Positions 28,929-38,012 of a stretch of 64,000 nucleotides of DNA are shown piece by piece; position 1 is the stretch's first letter, and every line of letters starts with the position of its first letter. Under the pieces are notes generated by a model, which saw only the letters and a list, made by a program, of their open reading frames with translations, had not been told where the DNA came from and did not search any database. The stretch comes from Betaproteobacteria bacterium (GTDB taxonomy: Bacteria > Pseudomonadota > Gammaproteobacteria > Burkholderiales > Burkholderiaceae_C). The translations under genes and the position numbers were made by a program. The stretch is from assembly GCA_013289985.1 (NCBI GenBank), contig JABCYW010000008.1, forward strand, positions 26,250 through 90,249, in the 5' to 3' direction.

Positions 28929-28966
28929 CGTGCACAAACAAGAATGCAATCACGTATGATCGTGCA
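28929..28966. promoter_or_regulatory. possible DeoR-type operator between divergent genes
   Basis: CGTGCACAAA at about 28929 and CGTGCATCAA at about 28962 repeat a CGTGCA half-site about 33 bases apart, three helical turns, in the gap between the DeoR-type gene and the divergent kinase-like gene. Spacing and position suit a looping regulator, but the site is inferred only. Confidence 0.35.
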
Positions 28967-29004
28967 TCAACGAGAGGCCGCGCGGCGGCGAGAATGAGCG
29001 GACG

Positions 29005-29985
29005 GTGGACAGCAAGACCAAGAATTCCAAGTCGCGCGCGCAGATCGAGACACTGGCGCGCCGTGCGTTCGGCGGCCTCGGACTGGCGACCGGCGAATCG
29101 GCGCTGCGCGAGCTGAAGGACGGCTGGTTCAACGCGGCCTACGCACTGGTGCTGGCCGACGGGCGCGAGGTCATCCTGAAGATCGCGCCGCCGCCGGGCG
29201 CCGAGGTGATGGGCTACGAGCGCGACCTGATGGCCACCGAGGTCGCGACGATGCGCCGCGTCCGCGCGAACCCGGCCATCCCGGTGCCGGCCGTGCTGTT
29301 CCACGACGACTCGCGGGAGATCTGCGACTCGCCCTGGTTCGTCATGGAGCGCATCGCCGGCGACGTCCTCGATCACGTGCGCAAGTCGCTCCCGCCCGAC
29401 GTGGCGGCGGCCATCGACCGCGAGCTCGGCGCGATGCTGCGCGAGCTCAACGGCTTCCGTGGCGAGTGGTTCGGCTATCCGGGCAACCCGGCGCTGCGTG
29501 CATCGACGTGGCGCGAGGCCTTCCTGGCCATCGTCGAGTCGGTGCTGGCGGACGCGGCGCGCAAGGACGTGCGGTTCGCCTGGCCGGCGGCATGCATCCG
29601 CACCCTCGTCGACGCGCATGCCTCCAGCCTGGACGAGGTGCGCGAGCCGCGCCTGGTGCACTGGGACTCGTGGGACTCCAACGTCTTCGTGGCCGACGGC
29701 CATGTCCGCGGCCTGATCGACTTCGAACGCGCGCTGTGGGCCGACCCCCTGATGGAGGCGCTGTTCCGCGGGCTCACGTGGAGCGGCGTCACCGACGCCA
29801 TGCGCGGCTACGGCAAGGACACTTTCACGGACGACGAACTGCGCCGCTGCTGGCTCTACACGCTGCACCTGGGCCTCGTGATGGAGACCGAGTGCGCCTA
29901 CCGCGCGTATCCCGGCGACGAGATACGCAGCGGGGCGCGGCGGCTGGTGGTGCAGGCGCTCGAGTGGCTCGAAGCCCGGGCCTGA
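29005..29985 (+). CDS. APH-family phosphotransferase
   Basis: A 326-residue protein of the aminoglycoside/homoserine kinase-like fold. It has a nucleotide-binding Lys in EVILKIAPPPGAEVMGYERD, a catalytic loop LVHWDSWDSNVFV in place of the usual HGDxxxxN, and the metal-binding LIDFERALWADPLMEALFR. The substrate is unknown; the fold covers antibiotics, choline, homoserine and sugars. GTG at 29005 is the first start that fits. No resistance role is implied by context, which is an MFS/DeoR pair in divergent orientation. Confidence 0.8.
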   Translation: MDSKTKNSKSRAQIETLARRAFGGLGLATGESALRELKDGWFNAAYALVLADGREVILKIAPPPGAEVMGYERDLMATEVATMRRVRANPAIPVPAVLFHDDSREICDSPWFVMERIAGDVLDHVRKSLPPDVAAAIDRELGAMLRELNGFRGEWFGYPGNPALRASTWREAFLAIVESVLADAARKDVRFAWPAACIRTLVDAHASSLDEVREPRLVHWDSWDSNVFVADGHVRGLIDFERALWADPLMEALFRGLTWSGVTDAMRGYGKDTFTDDELRRCWLYTLHLGLVMETECAYRAYPGDEIRSGARRLVVQALEWLEARA

Positions 29986-29998
29986 GCGCGGCCGTCAC

Positions 29999-31684
29999 TC
30001 ACTCGAACTTGTCGAGCACCGCCCCGAAGCTCGCGCTCGACGAGTGCCGCGCGAACTTGGCCAGCACGCCCCGGGTGTAGCGCGGCGCGGGCTGTTTCCA
30101 CGCGGCCCTGCGGCGCGCGAGCTCGACGTCCGGCACGTGCAGTTCCAGCACCAGCCGGTGCGCGTCGATGGTGATCGAGTCGCCTTCGTGCACCAGCGCG
30201 ATGGCGCCGCCCTCGTAGGCCTCGGGCGCCACGTGGCCCACCACCATGCCCCAGGTGCCGCCCGAGAAGCGGCCGTCGGTGATCAGCCCCACCGATTCGC
30301 CCAGGCCCTGTCCGATGAGCGCGCCGGTGGGCGCCAGCATCTCGGGCATGCCCGGGCCGCCCTTGGGGCCGAGGTAGCGCAGGATCATCACGTCGCCGGC
30401 CACGATCTTCCCTGCCATGATGGCGGCCAGTGCCGACTGCTCGTCGTCGAACACCCGCGCCGGGCCGGTGATGACCGGGTTCTTCAGGCCCGTGATCTTG
30501 GCCACGCAGCCCTCGGTGGCGAGGTTGCCGCGCAGGATGGCCAGGTGGCCGTCGGCGTACATCGCGTCGGCGATGGGGCGGATCACCTGCTGGTCGGCGC
30601 GCGGCGCCGAGGGCACGCCGGCCAGCGACTCGGCCACGGTCTGGCCGGTGATGGTCATGCAGTGGCCGTGCAGCAGGCCGGCATCGAGCAGCAGCTTCAT
30701 CACCTGCGGGATGCCGCCGGCGCGGTGCAGGTCGATCGCCAGGAAGCGGCCGCTGGGCTTCAGGTCGCACAGCACCGGCGTGCGCTTGCGGATGCGCTCG
30801 AAGTCGTCGATGGTCCACTCGACCTCGGCCGCATGCGCGATGGCCAGGAAGTGCAGCACCGCGTTGGTGGAGCCGCCGGTGGCCATGATCACGGCCACCG
30901 CGTTCTCGATGGCCTCGCGGGTGACGATGTCGCGCGGCTTCAGGTCGGCCTTCACGGCCTCCACCAGCACGCGCGCCGATTCGCGCGTGTTCTCGATCTT
31001 CTCGCCCTCCACGTTGGCCATGGTGGACGAGTACGGCAGGCTCATGCCCAGCGCCTCGAACGACGACGACATCGTGTTGGCCGTGTACATGCCGCCGCAC
31101 GAGCCCGGGCCGGGGATGGCGCGGCGTTCGATCTGGCAGAAGTCCTCCTCGCTCATCCTGCCGGCCGAGAACTGGCCCACGGCCTCGAACACGCTCACGA
31201 TGTTGAGATCCTCGCCCTTGTAGCGGCCCGGCAGGATGGTGCCGCCGTAGACGTAGATGGCCGGCACGTTGGCGCGCAGCATGCCCATCATGCCGCCGGG
31301 CATGTTCTTGTCGCAGCCGCCGATCACCATCACGCCGTCCATCCACTGGCCGCCCACGCAGGTCTCCACGCAGTCGGAGATCACCTCGCGCGAGACCAGG
31401 CTGTACTTCATGCCCTCGGTGCCCATGGCCATGCCGTCGGAGATGGTGGGCGTGCCGAAGAGCTGCGCATTGGCGCCGGCCGCCTTCAGCGCGGCTACGG
31501 CCGCGTCGGCCAGCGGCTGCAGGCCCGAGTTGCACGGCGTGATGGTGGAGTGCCCGTTGGCCACGCCGATCATCGGCTTGCCGAAGTCGGCCTCCTGGTA
31601 GCCCATCGCGTAGTACATCGAGCGGTTGGGCGCGCGGGCGACGCCCTCGGTGATGTTCCTCGAGCGGCGGTTGGCGGCGGACAT
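29999..31684 (-). CDS. ilvD: dihydroxy-acid dehydratase
   Basis: A 561-residue IlvD, which converts dihydroxy acids to the 2-keto precursors of valine and isoleucine. Signature [14 protein letters not shown] carries an Fe-S ligand Cys, with [20 protein letters not shown] and [20 protein letters not shown] in the C-terminal half. Length fits the family. It converges with the kinase-like gene and is divergent from lgt. Confidence 0.96.
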   Translation of the reverse strand: MSAANRRSRNITEGVARAPNRSMYYAMGYQEADFGKPMIGVANGHSTITPCNSGLQPLADAAVAALKAAGANAQLFGTPTISDGMAMGTEGMKYSLVSREVISDCVETCVGGQWMDGVMVIGGCDKNMPGGMMGMLRANVPAIYVYGGTILPGRYKGEDLNIVSVFEAVGQFSAGRMSEEDFCQIERRAIPGPGSCGGMYTANTMSSSFEALGMSLPYSSTMANVEGEKIENTRESARVLVEAVKADLKPRDIVTREAIENAVAVIMATGGSTNAVLHFLAIAHAAEVEWTIDDFERIRKRTPVLCDLKPSGRFLAIDLHRAGGIPQVMKLLLDAGLLHGHCMTITGQTVAESLAGVPSAPRADQQVIRPIADAMYADGHLAILRGNLATEGCVAKITGLKNPVITGPARVFDDEQSALAAIMAGKIVAGDVMILRYLGPKGGPGMPEMLAPTGALIGQGLGESVGLITDGRFSGGTWGMVVGHVAPEAYEGGAIALVHEGDSITIDAHRLVLELHVPDVELARRRAAWKQPAPRYTRGVLAKFARHSSSASFGAVLDKFE

Positions 31685-31796
31685 GGCGATCTCCTGGAAT
31701 CGTTCGGACGGGCGAAGGGGGCGGACGCAAGTATGGCGCGGGAAAATGGCCTGTCAAAACAGCGACAATCGCCGCCTGTTCAAGGAGTCCAAGCTG

Positions 31797-32678
31797 ATGC
31801 TGGAGCACCCCCACATCGATCCCGTCGCGCTCAACCTCGGCCACTGGCACCTGTTCGGCCACGACTTCGCGCCGGCGATCCACTGGTACGGCCTCACCTA
31901 CATGGTCGCGTTCGGCCTGTTCGTGTGGCTGGCCGGCAAGCGCGCGCAATACCCGTGGTTCGCGCGCGAGGGCTGGGTGCGCCGCGACGTGGAGGACCTG
32001 CTGTTCTACGGCGTGCTGGGCGTGGTGCTGGGCGGACGCCTGGGCTACGTGATCTTCTACAAGCCGCTGTACTACGCCCAGCACCTGGGCGAGATCGTCG
32101 CGGTGTGGAACGGCGGCATGTCCTTCCACGGCGGCATGCTGGGCGTGGCCGTCGCGATGGCGTTCTTCGGCTGGCAGCGCAAGCGGCCGTTCCTGCAGGT
32201 GATCGACCTCATCGCGCCGTGCGTGCCGCTGGGCCTGGCGAGCGGACGCGTGGGCAACTTCATCAACGGCGAGCTGTGGGGACGCGTGGCCGATCCGTCG
32301 CTGCCATGGGCCATGGTGTTTCCCGAGTCGGGCACGCTGCAGCCGCGTCATCCGTCGCAGATCTACCAGTTCCTGGGCGAGGGCATCTGCCTGTTCCTGA
32401 TCCTGTGGATCTTCGGCAAGAAGGAACGCGGCCGCGGCCAGGTCGCCGGCCTGTTCCTGATCGGCTACGGCTTCTTCCGCTTCGTGGCGGAGTACTTCCG
32501 CGCGCCGGATGACTTCATCGGCGACAAGACCACGCTGGTGGGCGACCCGGCCACGCACCTGCTCGCCTTCGGCTGGAGCGAGGGCCAGTGGCTGTGCGTG
32601 CCGATGATCGTGGCCGGCCTGCTGGTGTTCTGGTGGGGCTCGCGCCAGCCGCGCGGCGGCGCGGCGCCCGCCGCCTGA
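31797..32678 (+). CDS. lgt: prolipoprotein diacylglyceryl transferase
   Basis: A 293-residue polytopic membrane enzyme that adds diacylglycerol to the lipobox Cys of prolipoproteins. The Lgt signature GLASGRVGNFINGELWGR is present, with AIHWYGLTYMVAFGLFVW at the first helix and HPSQIYQFLGEG near the catalytic region. AAGGAG nine bases upstream supports the ATG at 31797. This is the first step of the pathway whose final step Lnt catalyses; an Lnt paralogue is encoded at 59.7-62.2 kb. Confidence 0.96.
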   Translation: MLEHPHIDPVALNLGHWHLFGHDFAPAIHWYGLTYMVAFGLFVWLAGKRAQYPWFAREGWVRRDVEDLLFYGVLGVVLGGRLGYVIFYKPLYYAQHLGEIVAVWNGGMSFHGGMLGVAVAMAFFGWQRKRPFLQVIDLIAPCVPLGLASGRVGNFINGELWGRVADPSLPWAMVFPESGTLQPRHPSQIYQFLGEGICLFLILWIFGKKERGRGQVAGLFLIGYGFFRFVAEYFRAPDDFIGDKTTLVGDPATHLLAFGWSEGQWLCVPMIVAGLLVFWWGSRQPRGGAAPAA

Positions 32679-32715
32679 TCTGCGAAACTACGTCCCGCAT
32701 CCTTTCGAGAGCCTC

Positions 32716-33438
32716 ATGCGCCAGATCTTCCTCGACACCGAAACCACCGGCCTGAGCCCCGAGAGCGGCGACCGCATGGTCGAGATCGGCTGCGTGGAGA
32801 TGGACAACCGCCGCCTCACCGGCCGCCACCTGCACTTCTACCTGAACCCGGAGCGCAGGAACGGCGAGGGCGCGGTCGCGGTGCACGGCCTCACGGATGA
32901 ATTCCTGTCCGACAAGCCGCTGTTCGCGCAGGTGGCCGACGAGGTGATCGAGTTCATCCGCGGCGCCGAGATCATCATCCACAACGCCAGCTTCGACGTC
33001 GGCTTCCTCAACGAGGAACTGCGCCGCTGCGGCCTGCCCAAGTTCAGCACGCACGTGGCGGCCGTCACCGACACGCTGCAGATGGCGCGCGACCAGTTCC
33101 CGGGCAAGTCCAACTCGCTCGACGCGCTGTGCAAGCGCCTCGAGGTGGACAACACCAACCGCACGCTGCACGGCGCGCTGATCGACGCCAACCTGCTCGC
33201 CGAGGTCTACATCCGCCTCACCCGCGGCCAGGACTCTCTGGTGATGGACATGACCGAGGAGAGCCGCGGCAACGCCGGCGACGTCGGCGGCCCGGTCGAC
33301 CTCAGCGTGTTCGCGCTGCCGGTGCTCGCGGCGAGCGACACCGAACTCGCCGACCACGAGCGCGTGTTGGGCGAGATCGACAAGGCAAGCGGCGGAAAGA
33401 CGATCTGGCGTGCACAACAGCAAGAAGCTGTGGCATAA
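32716..33438 (+). CDS. dnaQ: DNA polymerase III epsilon subunit (proofreading exonuclease)
   Basis: A 240-residue DnaQ with the DEDDh exonuclease motifs: ExoI FLDTETTGLSP, ExoII IIIHNASFDVGFLN, and ExoIII with His in TLHGALIDANLLAEVY. A flexible C-terminal tail should contact the alpha subunit. It removes misincorporated nucleotides during replication. Its stop lies 36 bases ahead of the tRNA-Val gene in which the island is inserted. Confidence 0.95.
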   Translation: MRQIFLDTETTGLSPESGDRMVEIGCVEMDNRRLTGRHLHFYLNPERRNGEGAVAVHGLTDEFLSDKPLFAQVADEVIEFIRGAEIIIHNASFDVGFLNEELRRCGLPKFSTHVAAVTDTLQMARDQFPGKSNSLDALCKRLEVDNTNRTLHGALIDANLLAEVYIRLTRGQDSLVMDMTEESRGNAGDVGGPVDLSVFALPVLAASDTELADHERVLGEIDKASGGKTIWRAQQQEAVA

Positions 33439-33474
33439 TCCAAGGCTGTCCTGACAACAGGACAACAAGTTATC

Positions 33475-33549
33475 GGGTGGTTAGCTCAGCGGTAGAGCAT
33501 TGCCTTCACACGGCAAGGGTCACAGGTTCAATCCCTGTACCACCCACCA
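33475..33549 (+). tRNA. tRNA-Val (anticodon CAC)
   Basis: A 75-nt cloverleaf: acceptor stem GGGTGGT/ACCACCC, D-arm GCTC...GAGC, anticodon stem TTGCC/GGCAA with loop TTCACAC (anticodon CAC), T-arm ACAGG TTCAATC CCTGT, and encoded CCA. It reads GUG codons. The gene stays complete because the inserted island restores its 3' half: the segment 33505-33549 recurs at 43988-44032. Confidence 0.97.
33505..33549 (+). repeat. attL: tRNA-Val 3' half, left copy
   Basis: The left copy of the 45-bp direct repeat starts at the anticodon loop (TTCACAC) and ends with the CCA of the functional tRNA. It is identical to 43988-44032, and the bases just outside both copies differ. Confidence 0.95.
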
Positions 33550-33552
33550 ATC

Positions 33553-33590
33553 AAAAGGCCTGTAAGTTCAACGACTTACAGGCCTTTTTT
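33553..33590 (+). terminator. intrinsic terminator downstream of tRNA-Val (island side)
   Basis: AAAAGGCCTGTAAGT and ACTTACAGGCCTTTTTT form a long perfect stem with a six-base loop and six T, four bases after the tRNA CCA. It belongs to the island side of the junction and so replaces the original terminator, now displaced to 44039-44075. Confidence 0.92.
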
Positions 33591-33701
33591 GCTTTCCGCG
33601 GTGGAGTCCCAATGGCGTCCCCGCCGAGGCCGGGACTCCTTCAGGGACTCCACAATCTGAGACTCCAGATCGCGGGCGATCCTGTCGCCGCGATTCGATC
33701 T

Positions 33702-34556
33702 TCACGGATTGACGAGCCACTTTCGGATCAACGGCTCCTGGCGAGCTGAGGTGGCGAACACGTGGGTTTCTGCGCGACGCACGGTGGCGGTGTTCAAGCG
33801 TCTCACCAGTTCGTCCGGCGCCATCGATCCCAAGCGGGACGCAGCCTGCTGGCTACTACAGACTGCGAACAACACGTGGGGCGATAGTGGCAGCGTGAAG
33901 ACATGCTCGCCGGTGATCAGCCCCTCCTGAATCACTGGCCGATCGCCGATCAGAAGGTCGTGTTTGGCATCCTTGAGCGGACGCACCAACCAGGTTTTTC
34001 CTGCCAACAGCGGCCCCAGAAACTGCTCACGACTGAGCACTTGCGGCAGGAGTTGGACTCCAAAATTCTCGAACAGAGGCGCGTTCCTAGCGCTGACGAA
34101 TTCGAGCAGCGTCGCCTCTTTGGCATCGCCTCGAACAGCTTCATAGTCGAGCGGATTTTCTTCAAGCGAAGTCGTCAGTTCCTCCCTTCCCAACGCTCTC
34201 AGATGCTCGATCATCCCTGGGCCGCGAACGAGCAACGAGACGACAAATTTCGCCCATGTCAGCTGCTGCTCGTTCGTCAGAGTCAGGCCGGCCTTCAAGA
34301 TTGCCTGGTGAACAAGCGCCGCTGGATCGTCAACGTGAGGCCCGAGAAAATCTCTCTCCAGCGCCACGTCCAAATGCCCATCGTTCCGATGCAGCGAGTA
34401 AAGGTGCGCCATTCGTGCGACGGACTTCGCCTTGTACCGCTGGGCGTCGAGCTTGCCGTGCGCCCAGCGAAACGCCGTGAGCTTGCTGTCCGGGCCGGTG
34501 TGCCACTGCTCAAGCACAAATTTGGGGACGTAGTGCTGCTGGACGTGAGTTGCCAT
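33702..34556 (-). CDS. DUF4238 domain protein (island cargo)
   Basis: A 284-residue DUF4238 protein. The diagnostic N-terminus HVQQHYVPKFVLEQWHTG is present, followed by AHGKLDAQRYKAKSVARMAH and a mixed C-terminal half with LIGDRPVIQEGL. The function of DUF4238 is unknown, but these proteins are common cargo in islands and prophages. ATG at 34556 was chosen over a TTG six bases upstream. It points toward the tRNA end of the island. Confidence 0.85.
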   Translation of the reverse strand: MATHVQQHYVPKFVLEQWHTGPDSKLTAFRWAHGKLDAQRYKAKSVARMAHLYSLHRNDGHLDVALERDFLGPHVDDPAALVHQAILKAGLTLTNEQQLTWAKFVVSLLVRGPGMIEHLRALGREELTTSLEENPLDYEAVRGDAKEATLLEFVSARNAPLFENFGVQLLPQVLSREQFLGPLLAGKTWLVRPLKDAKHDLLIGDRPVIQEGLITGEHVFTLPLSPHVLFAVCSSQQAASRLGSMAPDELVRRLNTATVRRAETHVFATSARQEPLIRKWLVNP

Positions 34557-35004
34557 GCTCAACGATAGCCGAACCTTGCTCTATGACACGGCGCTGTCCG
34601 CCTCGTGCGCGCCGCACCCGTAGAATTGGGCCTGCCAGCAGCGATGCTGGCCGCGGGGTTGCAGACATGCTTCCTGGCGCGTCATGCAGGTAAAGCGTCG
34701 CGCTGCCGAGCCCCGCGTCGCCCTGCCGGCTTTTCTTTCGGCACGCGGGATGAGGATCGAACATGGCAACGCTGCCCAAGGCGCCATCGCGCGCACTTCC
34801 CGGATCAAGAGAGCTTCGAGGAAGCGCTCGGCTTCTGGCAGGCCCGGGTCGGCAGGATCAATGGATCAGCGGCACGCGCGAAGCAGACGGCCGAGTCAGC
34901 ACGCGCGAGCGATGCAACAGCAAGCAATTCGCCAGGGCGGGTGTCGCGCGAGTCCCCTGACGAGGGCTCCTAACGCGCCGTTGCAGCACGAATACACTGC
35001 TGCC
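34557..35004. other. 448-bp gap without a recognisable gene
   Basis: Short open frames occur in several phases here, for example one reading HRAHFPDQESFEEALGFWQA near 34830 without a supported start. None resembles a family I know, so this may be a decayed gene. A divergent promoter region for the flanking genes is expected but no clear hexamers were found. Confidence 0.4.
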
Positions 35005-36075
35005 ATGACGCTGCCTGCAATGACCGCATCGGCCCCCTTGACCGCCAAAGCTGCATCGGCGGAGCTGCCGGCCATCGCCGCATCGACCCCCGTTTCATTG
35101 ACTGCGACGGCCTTGCATCACAGCTGGGGCTCGATCTTCTCGGCGGACTACTTTTTCGCGAACCCTGCGGCGGCCGGAAGCCTGCTGTCAATTGCCGGCA
35201 GCGCGCTGGTCGGCATCCTCACGCTGTCGGGTGTCGGGATCACCCTGTGGGTGAACCGCGCCGGCTTGCTCAAGCAGCTACGAGCTGCTGAGGTCGAGGC
35301 CGAGCGCAACCGCGCTTTCAACACCAAGCAGGCGTCTGAAGATCGCGAGCACTCCCGCAAAGAAGCGGCGATTGATCGTGAGAACTCGGCGAATCAAGAG
35401 CACGTCGCGCGTCTGATGGAAATGCGAAAGGTGCTCTATCAGACATTGATCGAGGAACACCAAAAGGCGGTCGCACTGGTTGCCTTTCTGCCGACGGTTC
35501 CGATCGCTGAAATATCTTCGGCTCCCGCGAAGCTCCTTGGCTACGCCGCGGCAGCGCAGAAAACCATGATCATCAGTGAGGTGTCCACGTCGCGTGCAGC
35601 CACCGATGCGCATGCCAAGGTGAACGAGTTTTTGTTCTCGCTGTTTCCGAGACTGATTCCGCTAGCGAACGCGCAGACGGACATCGATGAAGTCGCAAAA
35701 AGGCTGGCACGCAATCGAGAACAACTTGCCGCGTTGAATGCGGAGTTTGGGGCGGTGACTCCCGAGAACGTCGCGGCATGGGGCAGGTACAAATTCAACA
35801 GCGATAAACTCAGTGCTGACTTTGAAAATCTCGCGGCGCAGCAGCAGAAAGCATGGGCGCACAGGAACGCGCTGCTTGCAGAGTATCAAGACTCGATGAT
35901 GAGCCAGTTGCATGATGTGCACAGGCCGTTTGTCGCGTTTCTCGCGCTCGCCCGAGCCGAACTGGGCCTTTCCGGCAGCGCTGAAGAACTGATCCTGCAA
36001 ACGGAAACGATGTTCGCTCGTGCGTCGGCTGCGATGGCGAAATTCAAGGCCGACGTTGCCCGGATGCAGAGCTGA
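35005..36075 (+). CDS. membrane-anchored coiled-coil protein, unknown
   Basis: A 356-residue protein not recognised by family. After an Ala/Thr-rich segment, residues around 50-75 form one hydrophobic helix (LLSIAGSALVGILTLSGVGI). A long charged helical region follows (QLRAAEVEAERNRAFN, EREHSRKEAAIDRE-type repeats), then mixed helices (ARNREQLAALNAEFGA and FENLAAQQQKAWAHRNALLA). The topology suggests one membrane anchor and a cytoplasmic coiled coil. It is island cargo; no toxin, nuclease or ATPase motif is visible. Start 35005 has the best fit; the frame is open to 34684. Confidence 0.65.
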   Translation: MTLPAMTASAPLTAKAASAELPAIAASTPVSLTATALHHSWGSIFSADYFFANPAAAGSLLSIAGSALVGILTLSGVGITLWVNRAGLLKQLRAAEVEAERNRAFNTKQASEDREHSRKEAAIDRENSANQEHVARLMEMRKVLYQTLIEEHQKAVALVAFLPTVPIAEISSAPAKLLGYAAAAQKTMIISEVSTSRAATDAHAKVNEFLFSLFPRLIPLANAQTDIDEVAKRLARNREQLAALNAEFGAVTPENVAAWGRYKFNSDKLSADFENLAAQQQKAWAHRNALLAEYQDSMMSQLHDVHRPFVAFLALARAELGLSGSAEELILQTETMFARASAAMAKFKADVARMQS

Positions 36076-36179
36076 GGCGATGCCCTCGAAGCCCGCGAAC
36101 GCGTTCACCCAGCGAGTCAGCCGCATGTGCGCGTCCGCGCTGATGGAAGCTGCGCGCCGCGGTTGAGGCGGCCCGCTCG

Positions 36180-36488
36180 ATGCGCCGACGCGGTGCAACC
36201 TTGGCCGAGATCCGCGCCACGCTCGGCGTGCCGCGCAGCACGCTCGCCGCCCGCAACAGGCCAGCGTGGCCGATCCTGATCTTTCTGGCAGCTGCAAACG
36301 CCCCAAACATCATCAGGAACACCCTGTCGAATAGCCATCGCGGGCTTTGGATCTGCGTGGGCTTCGGCTATGTCGTGTTGGCGGTGGGAGCGTGGCTGGT
36401 TCGCCAACGAACCATCCTCGTGACGGCGCGCAAACACGTTCGTGAGAGCGCCAACTGGCCGCTACTCGCTCAACGACGCGATTGCTAG
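36180..36488 (+). CDS. small hypothetical protein, possibly a composite remnant
   Basis: A 102-residue frame. The first 30 residues (RRRGATLAEIRATLGVPRST) look like the helix-turn-helix of resolvase-type proteins. The rest has two hydrophobic stretches (PAWPILIFLAAANAP and ICVGFGYVVLAVGAWLV), which do not normally follow such a domain. This suggests fusion of unrelated fragments. The remainder of 36076-36560 shows no other gene. Low confidence that it is expressed. Confidence 0.3.
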   Translation: MRRRGATLAEIRATLGVPRSTLAARNRPAWPILIFLAAANAPNIIRNTLSNSHRGLWICVGFGYVVLAVGAWLVRQRTILVTARKHVRESANWPLLAQRRDC

Positions 36489-36560
36489 GCCTTTGCGCTC
36501 GCAGTACCGAAGTGTCAGCAACGGAGTCGGAAGCTGCCGCTCACCAGCCCGTCGGCAAAC

Positions 36561-37403
36561 CTAGTACGCCACCTTGAAAGTCGGGCTGTCCTCCGGCCGC
36601 GTCTTGCGGTGATCGTAGATCCGCGTGGTCGAAATGTTCGCGTGCCCCAGCCACTCCTGTACCTTGGCGATGTCGGCCTGGTGGTCCAGGGCGTTGGTCG
36701 CGGCGGTGGCGCGCAGCGCGTGCACGCCGATCTCAAACCCCAGCCTCGACGAGTAGGCCCGCACGATCTTGTAGACGCCATCGGCGGTGATGGCCGGCAG
36801 CTCGCCGTCGACGGCGCGGCCTGGCCGGTTGTTGCGCAGCGGCCGGAAGAGGGCGCCCGTGCCGTCCTGGCCACGTCCATCGGCCTGCAGGTAGTCGTGA
36901 ATCAAGGCTCCCGCCGCCGGGTGCAACGGCAAATAGCGCGTCTTGTTCCATTTACCCGACACCCGCAGGTGCACGATCCCTCGACGCTCATGGCGCGCAT
37001 CCGCCACCGTCAGCTTGCACAGTTCCTCGCGGCGCAACGCGTGATAGAGCAGGGTGGCCAACATCGCGCGATCGCGTTTGCTCTTCAGGAAGTCCGCCTT
37101 CACAGCGTCGGCACCCGGCGCCTCGAGGAGGCGGCGCGCCTGGTGGTCGCCCAGCGCCGGGGTCTTGCCTTCGGAGGTGTCGACGGGCGGGCGCTTGATG
37201 CCTTTGACGGGGTTGTGCGTGACGGCATTGCTGTCGCACAGGTGCTCGAACAGCGACGAGAGCGCGGCCAGGCAGTGCCGAATCGTCACGCCGCTGGCGC
37301 CACGGCGGGTGAGGTTGTCGCGCCAGGCGATGAGGTGCGAGCGCGTCACAGCGCGAAATTCCTCCGGCCGGGTGATGTTCACGAACGCCATGAAGTCGCC
37401 CAA
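36561..37403 (-). CDS. tyrosine recombinase/integrase, N-terminally shortened
   Basis: A 280-residue XerC/D-like recombinase. The catalytic residues are all visible: Arg in YHALRREELCK (about 124), Lys in SGKWNKTRYLP, HALR with His228 and Arg231, His254 in WLGHANISTT and Tyr263 in RIYDHRK. The N-terminal DNA-binding part looks cut short: upstream in the same frame, reading LEWFANIANPNTRRAYERA, homologous-looking residues continue to two adjacent stop codons (about 37463) with no ATG/GTG start. The remaining start is TTG at 37403. It may be inactive in DNA binding or use a non-standard start. Confidence 0.75.
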   Translation of the reverse strand: MGDFMAFVNITRPEEFRAVTRSHLIAWRDNLTRRGASGVTIRHCLAALSSLFEHLCDSNAVTHNPVKGIKRPPVDTSEGKTPALGDHQARRLLEAPGADAVKADFLKSKRDRAMLATLLYHALRREELCKLTVADARHERRGIVHLRVSGKWNKTRYLPLHPAAGALIHDYLQADGRGQDGTGALFRPLRNNRPGRAVDGELPAITADGVYKIVRAYSSRLGFEIGVHALRATAATNALDHQADIAKVQEWLGHANISTTRIYDHRKTRPEDSPTFKVAY

Positions 37404-37742
37404 CGCGCGCTCGTAGGCGCGACGCGTATTCGGGTTGGCGATGTTGGCGAACCACTCCAGCTATTAGGTTGCATGAGTCCGGCGCGCGCCTTCGTTTTTC
37501 GCAAACATTGATTTCGCGAACCTGGCTTCCAACTCTGGCAGCCTCCCCCCTTAATGTTCGTCACTTAAAAACAACTACACCCCCTTACGGGGGGTAGGCC
37601 TCGGCGAAGTGCCTGCGATCCTTGCCTCATGAAGCGACTTGATACTCGCGAATTGTTCTGGGAGACACGTTGAACTGATGTTCGATGAGCACCCCGAAGC
37701 GGAACTTGGGCGCATCCCAAGACATTTAACAGGGATTCACAA

Positions 37743-37889
37743 ATGCAGTCTTTGAACGACATGGAAATCGAACAGATCAGCGGTGGCATTGCGACTGAGT
37801 TTCCGGGTCCGACCTACAACCCGCTCCATCCGAATCCTTACGGTCCGCCCCTTTTGAACTCGTCTGCATACGTCGTCACCAACACCTGA
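37743..37889 (+). CDS. double-glycine-leader peptide A, proline-rich core
   Basis: A 48-residue peptide precursor of a size most gene finders miss. The leader MQSLNDMEIEQISGG matches the double-glycine consensus used by C39 peptidase transporters. Cleavage after GG gives a 33-residue core starting IATEFPGPTYNPLHP, rich in Pro, Asn and Tyr with no Cys. AGGGA lies seven bases before the ATG. The HlyD-like adaptor gene follows 123 bases later. The leader segment EIEQISGGIA is identical to that of peptide D, so the same transporter should process both (inference). Confidence 0.85.
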   Translation: MQSLNDMEIEQISGGIATEFPGPTYNPLHPNPYGPPLLNSSAYVVTNT

Positions 37890-37928
37890 TATTTGATCAC
37901 GCAAGCCTGCAATTCATCTTCAAACAAG

Positions 37929-37960
37929 AATAGAAGTTAGCACTTTCGTTAATTTCTATT
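37929..37960 (+). terminator. A/T-rich hairpin between peptide A and adaptor gene
   Basis: AATAGAAGTTA and TAATTTCTATT pair over 11 bases (one G-U) with a ten-base loop, 40 bases past the peptide A stop. It has no T-run, so it may attenuate or stabilise the short peptide mRNA rather than act as a complete terminator. This would give more peptide than transporter message. Confidence 0.45.
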
Positions 37961-38012
37961 CATTATAGTTCGGTTCATTGTCAGATTAATTCTGGAATAT
38001 TGCATCTAGTAA

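Noticed and set aside
37565..37789. Minus-strand frame of 74 codons over peptide A
   Set aside because: It is antisense to a well-supported double-glycine precursor and lacks a plausible ribosome site or family.
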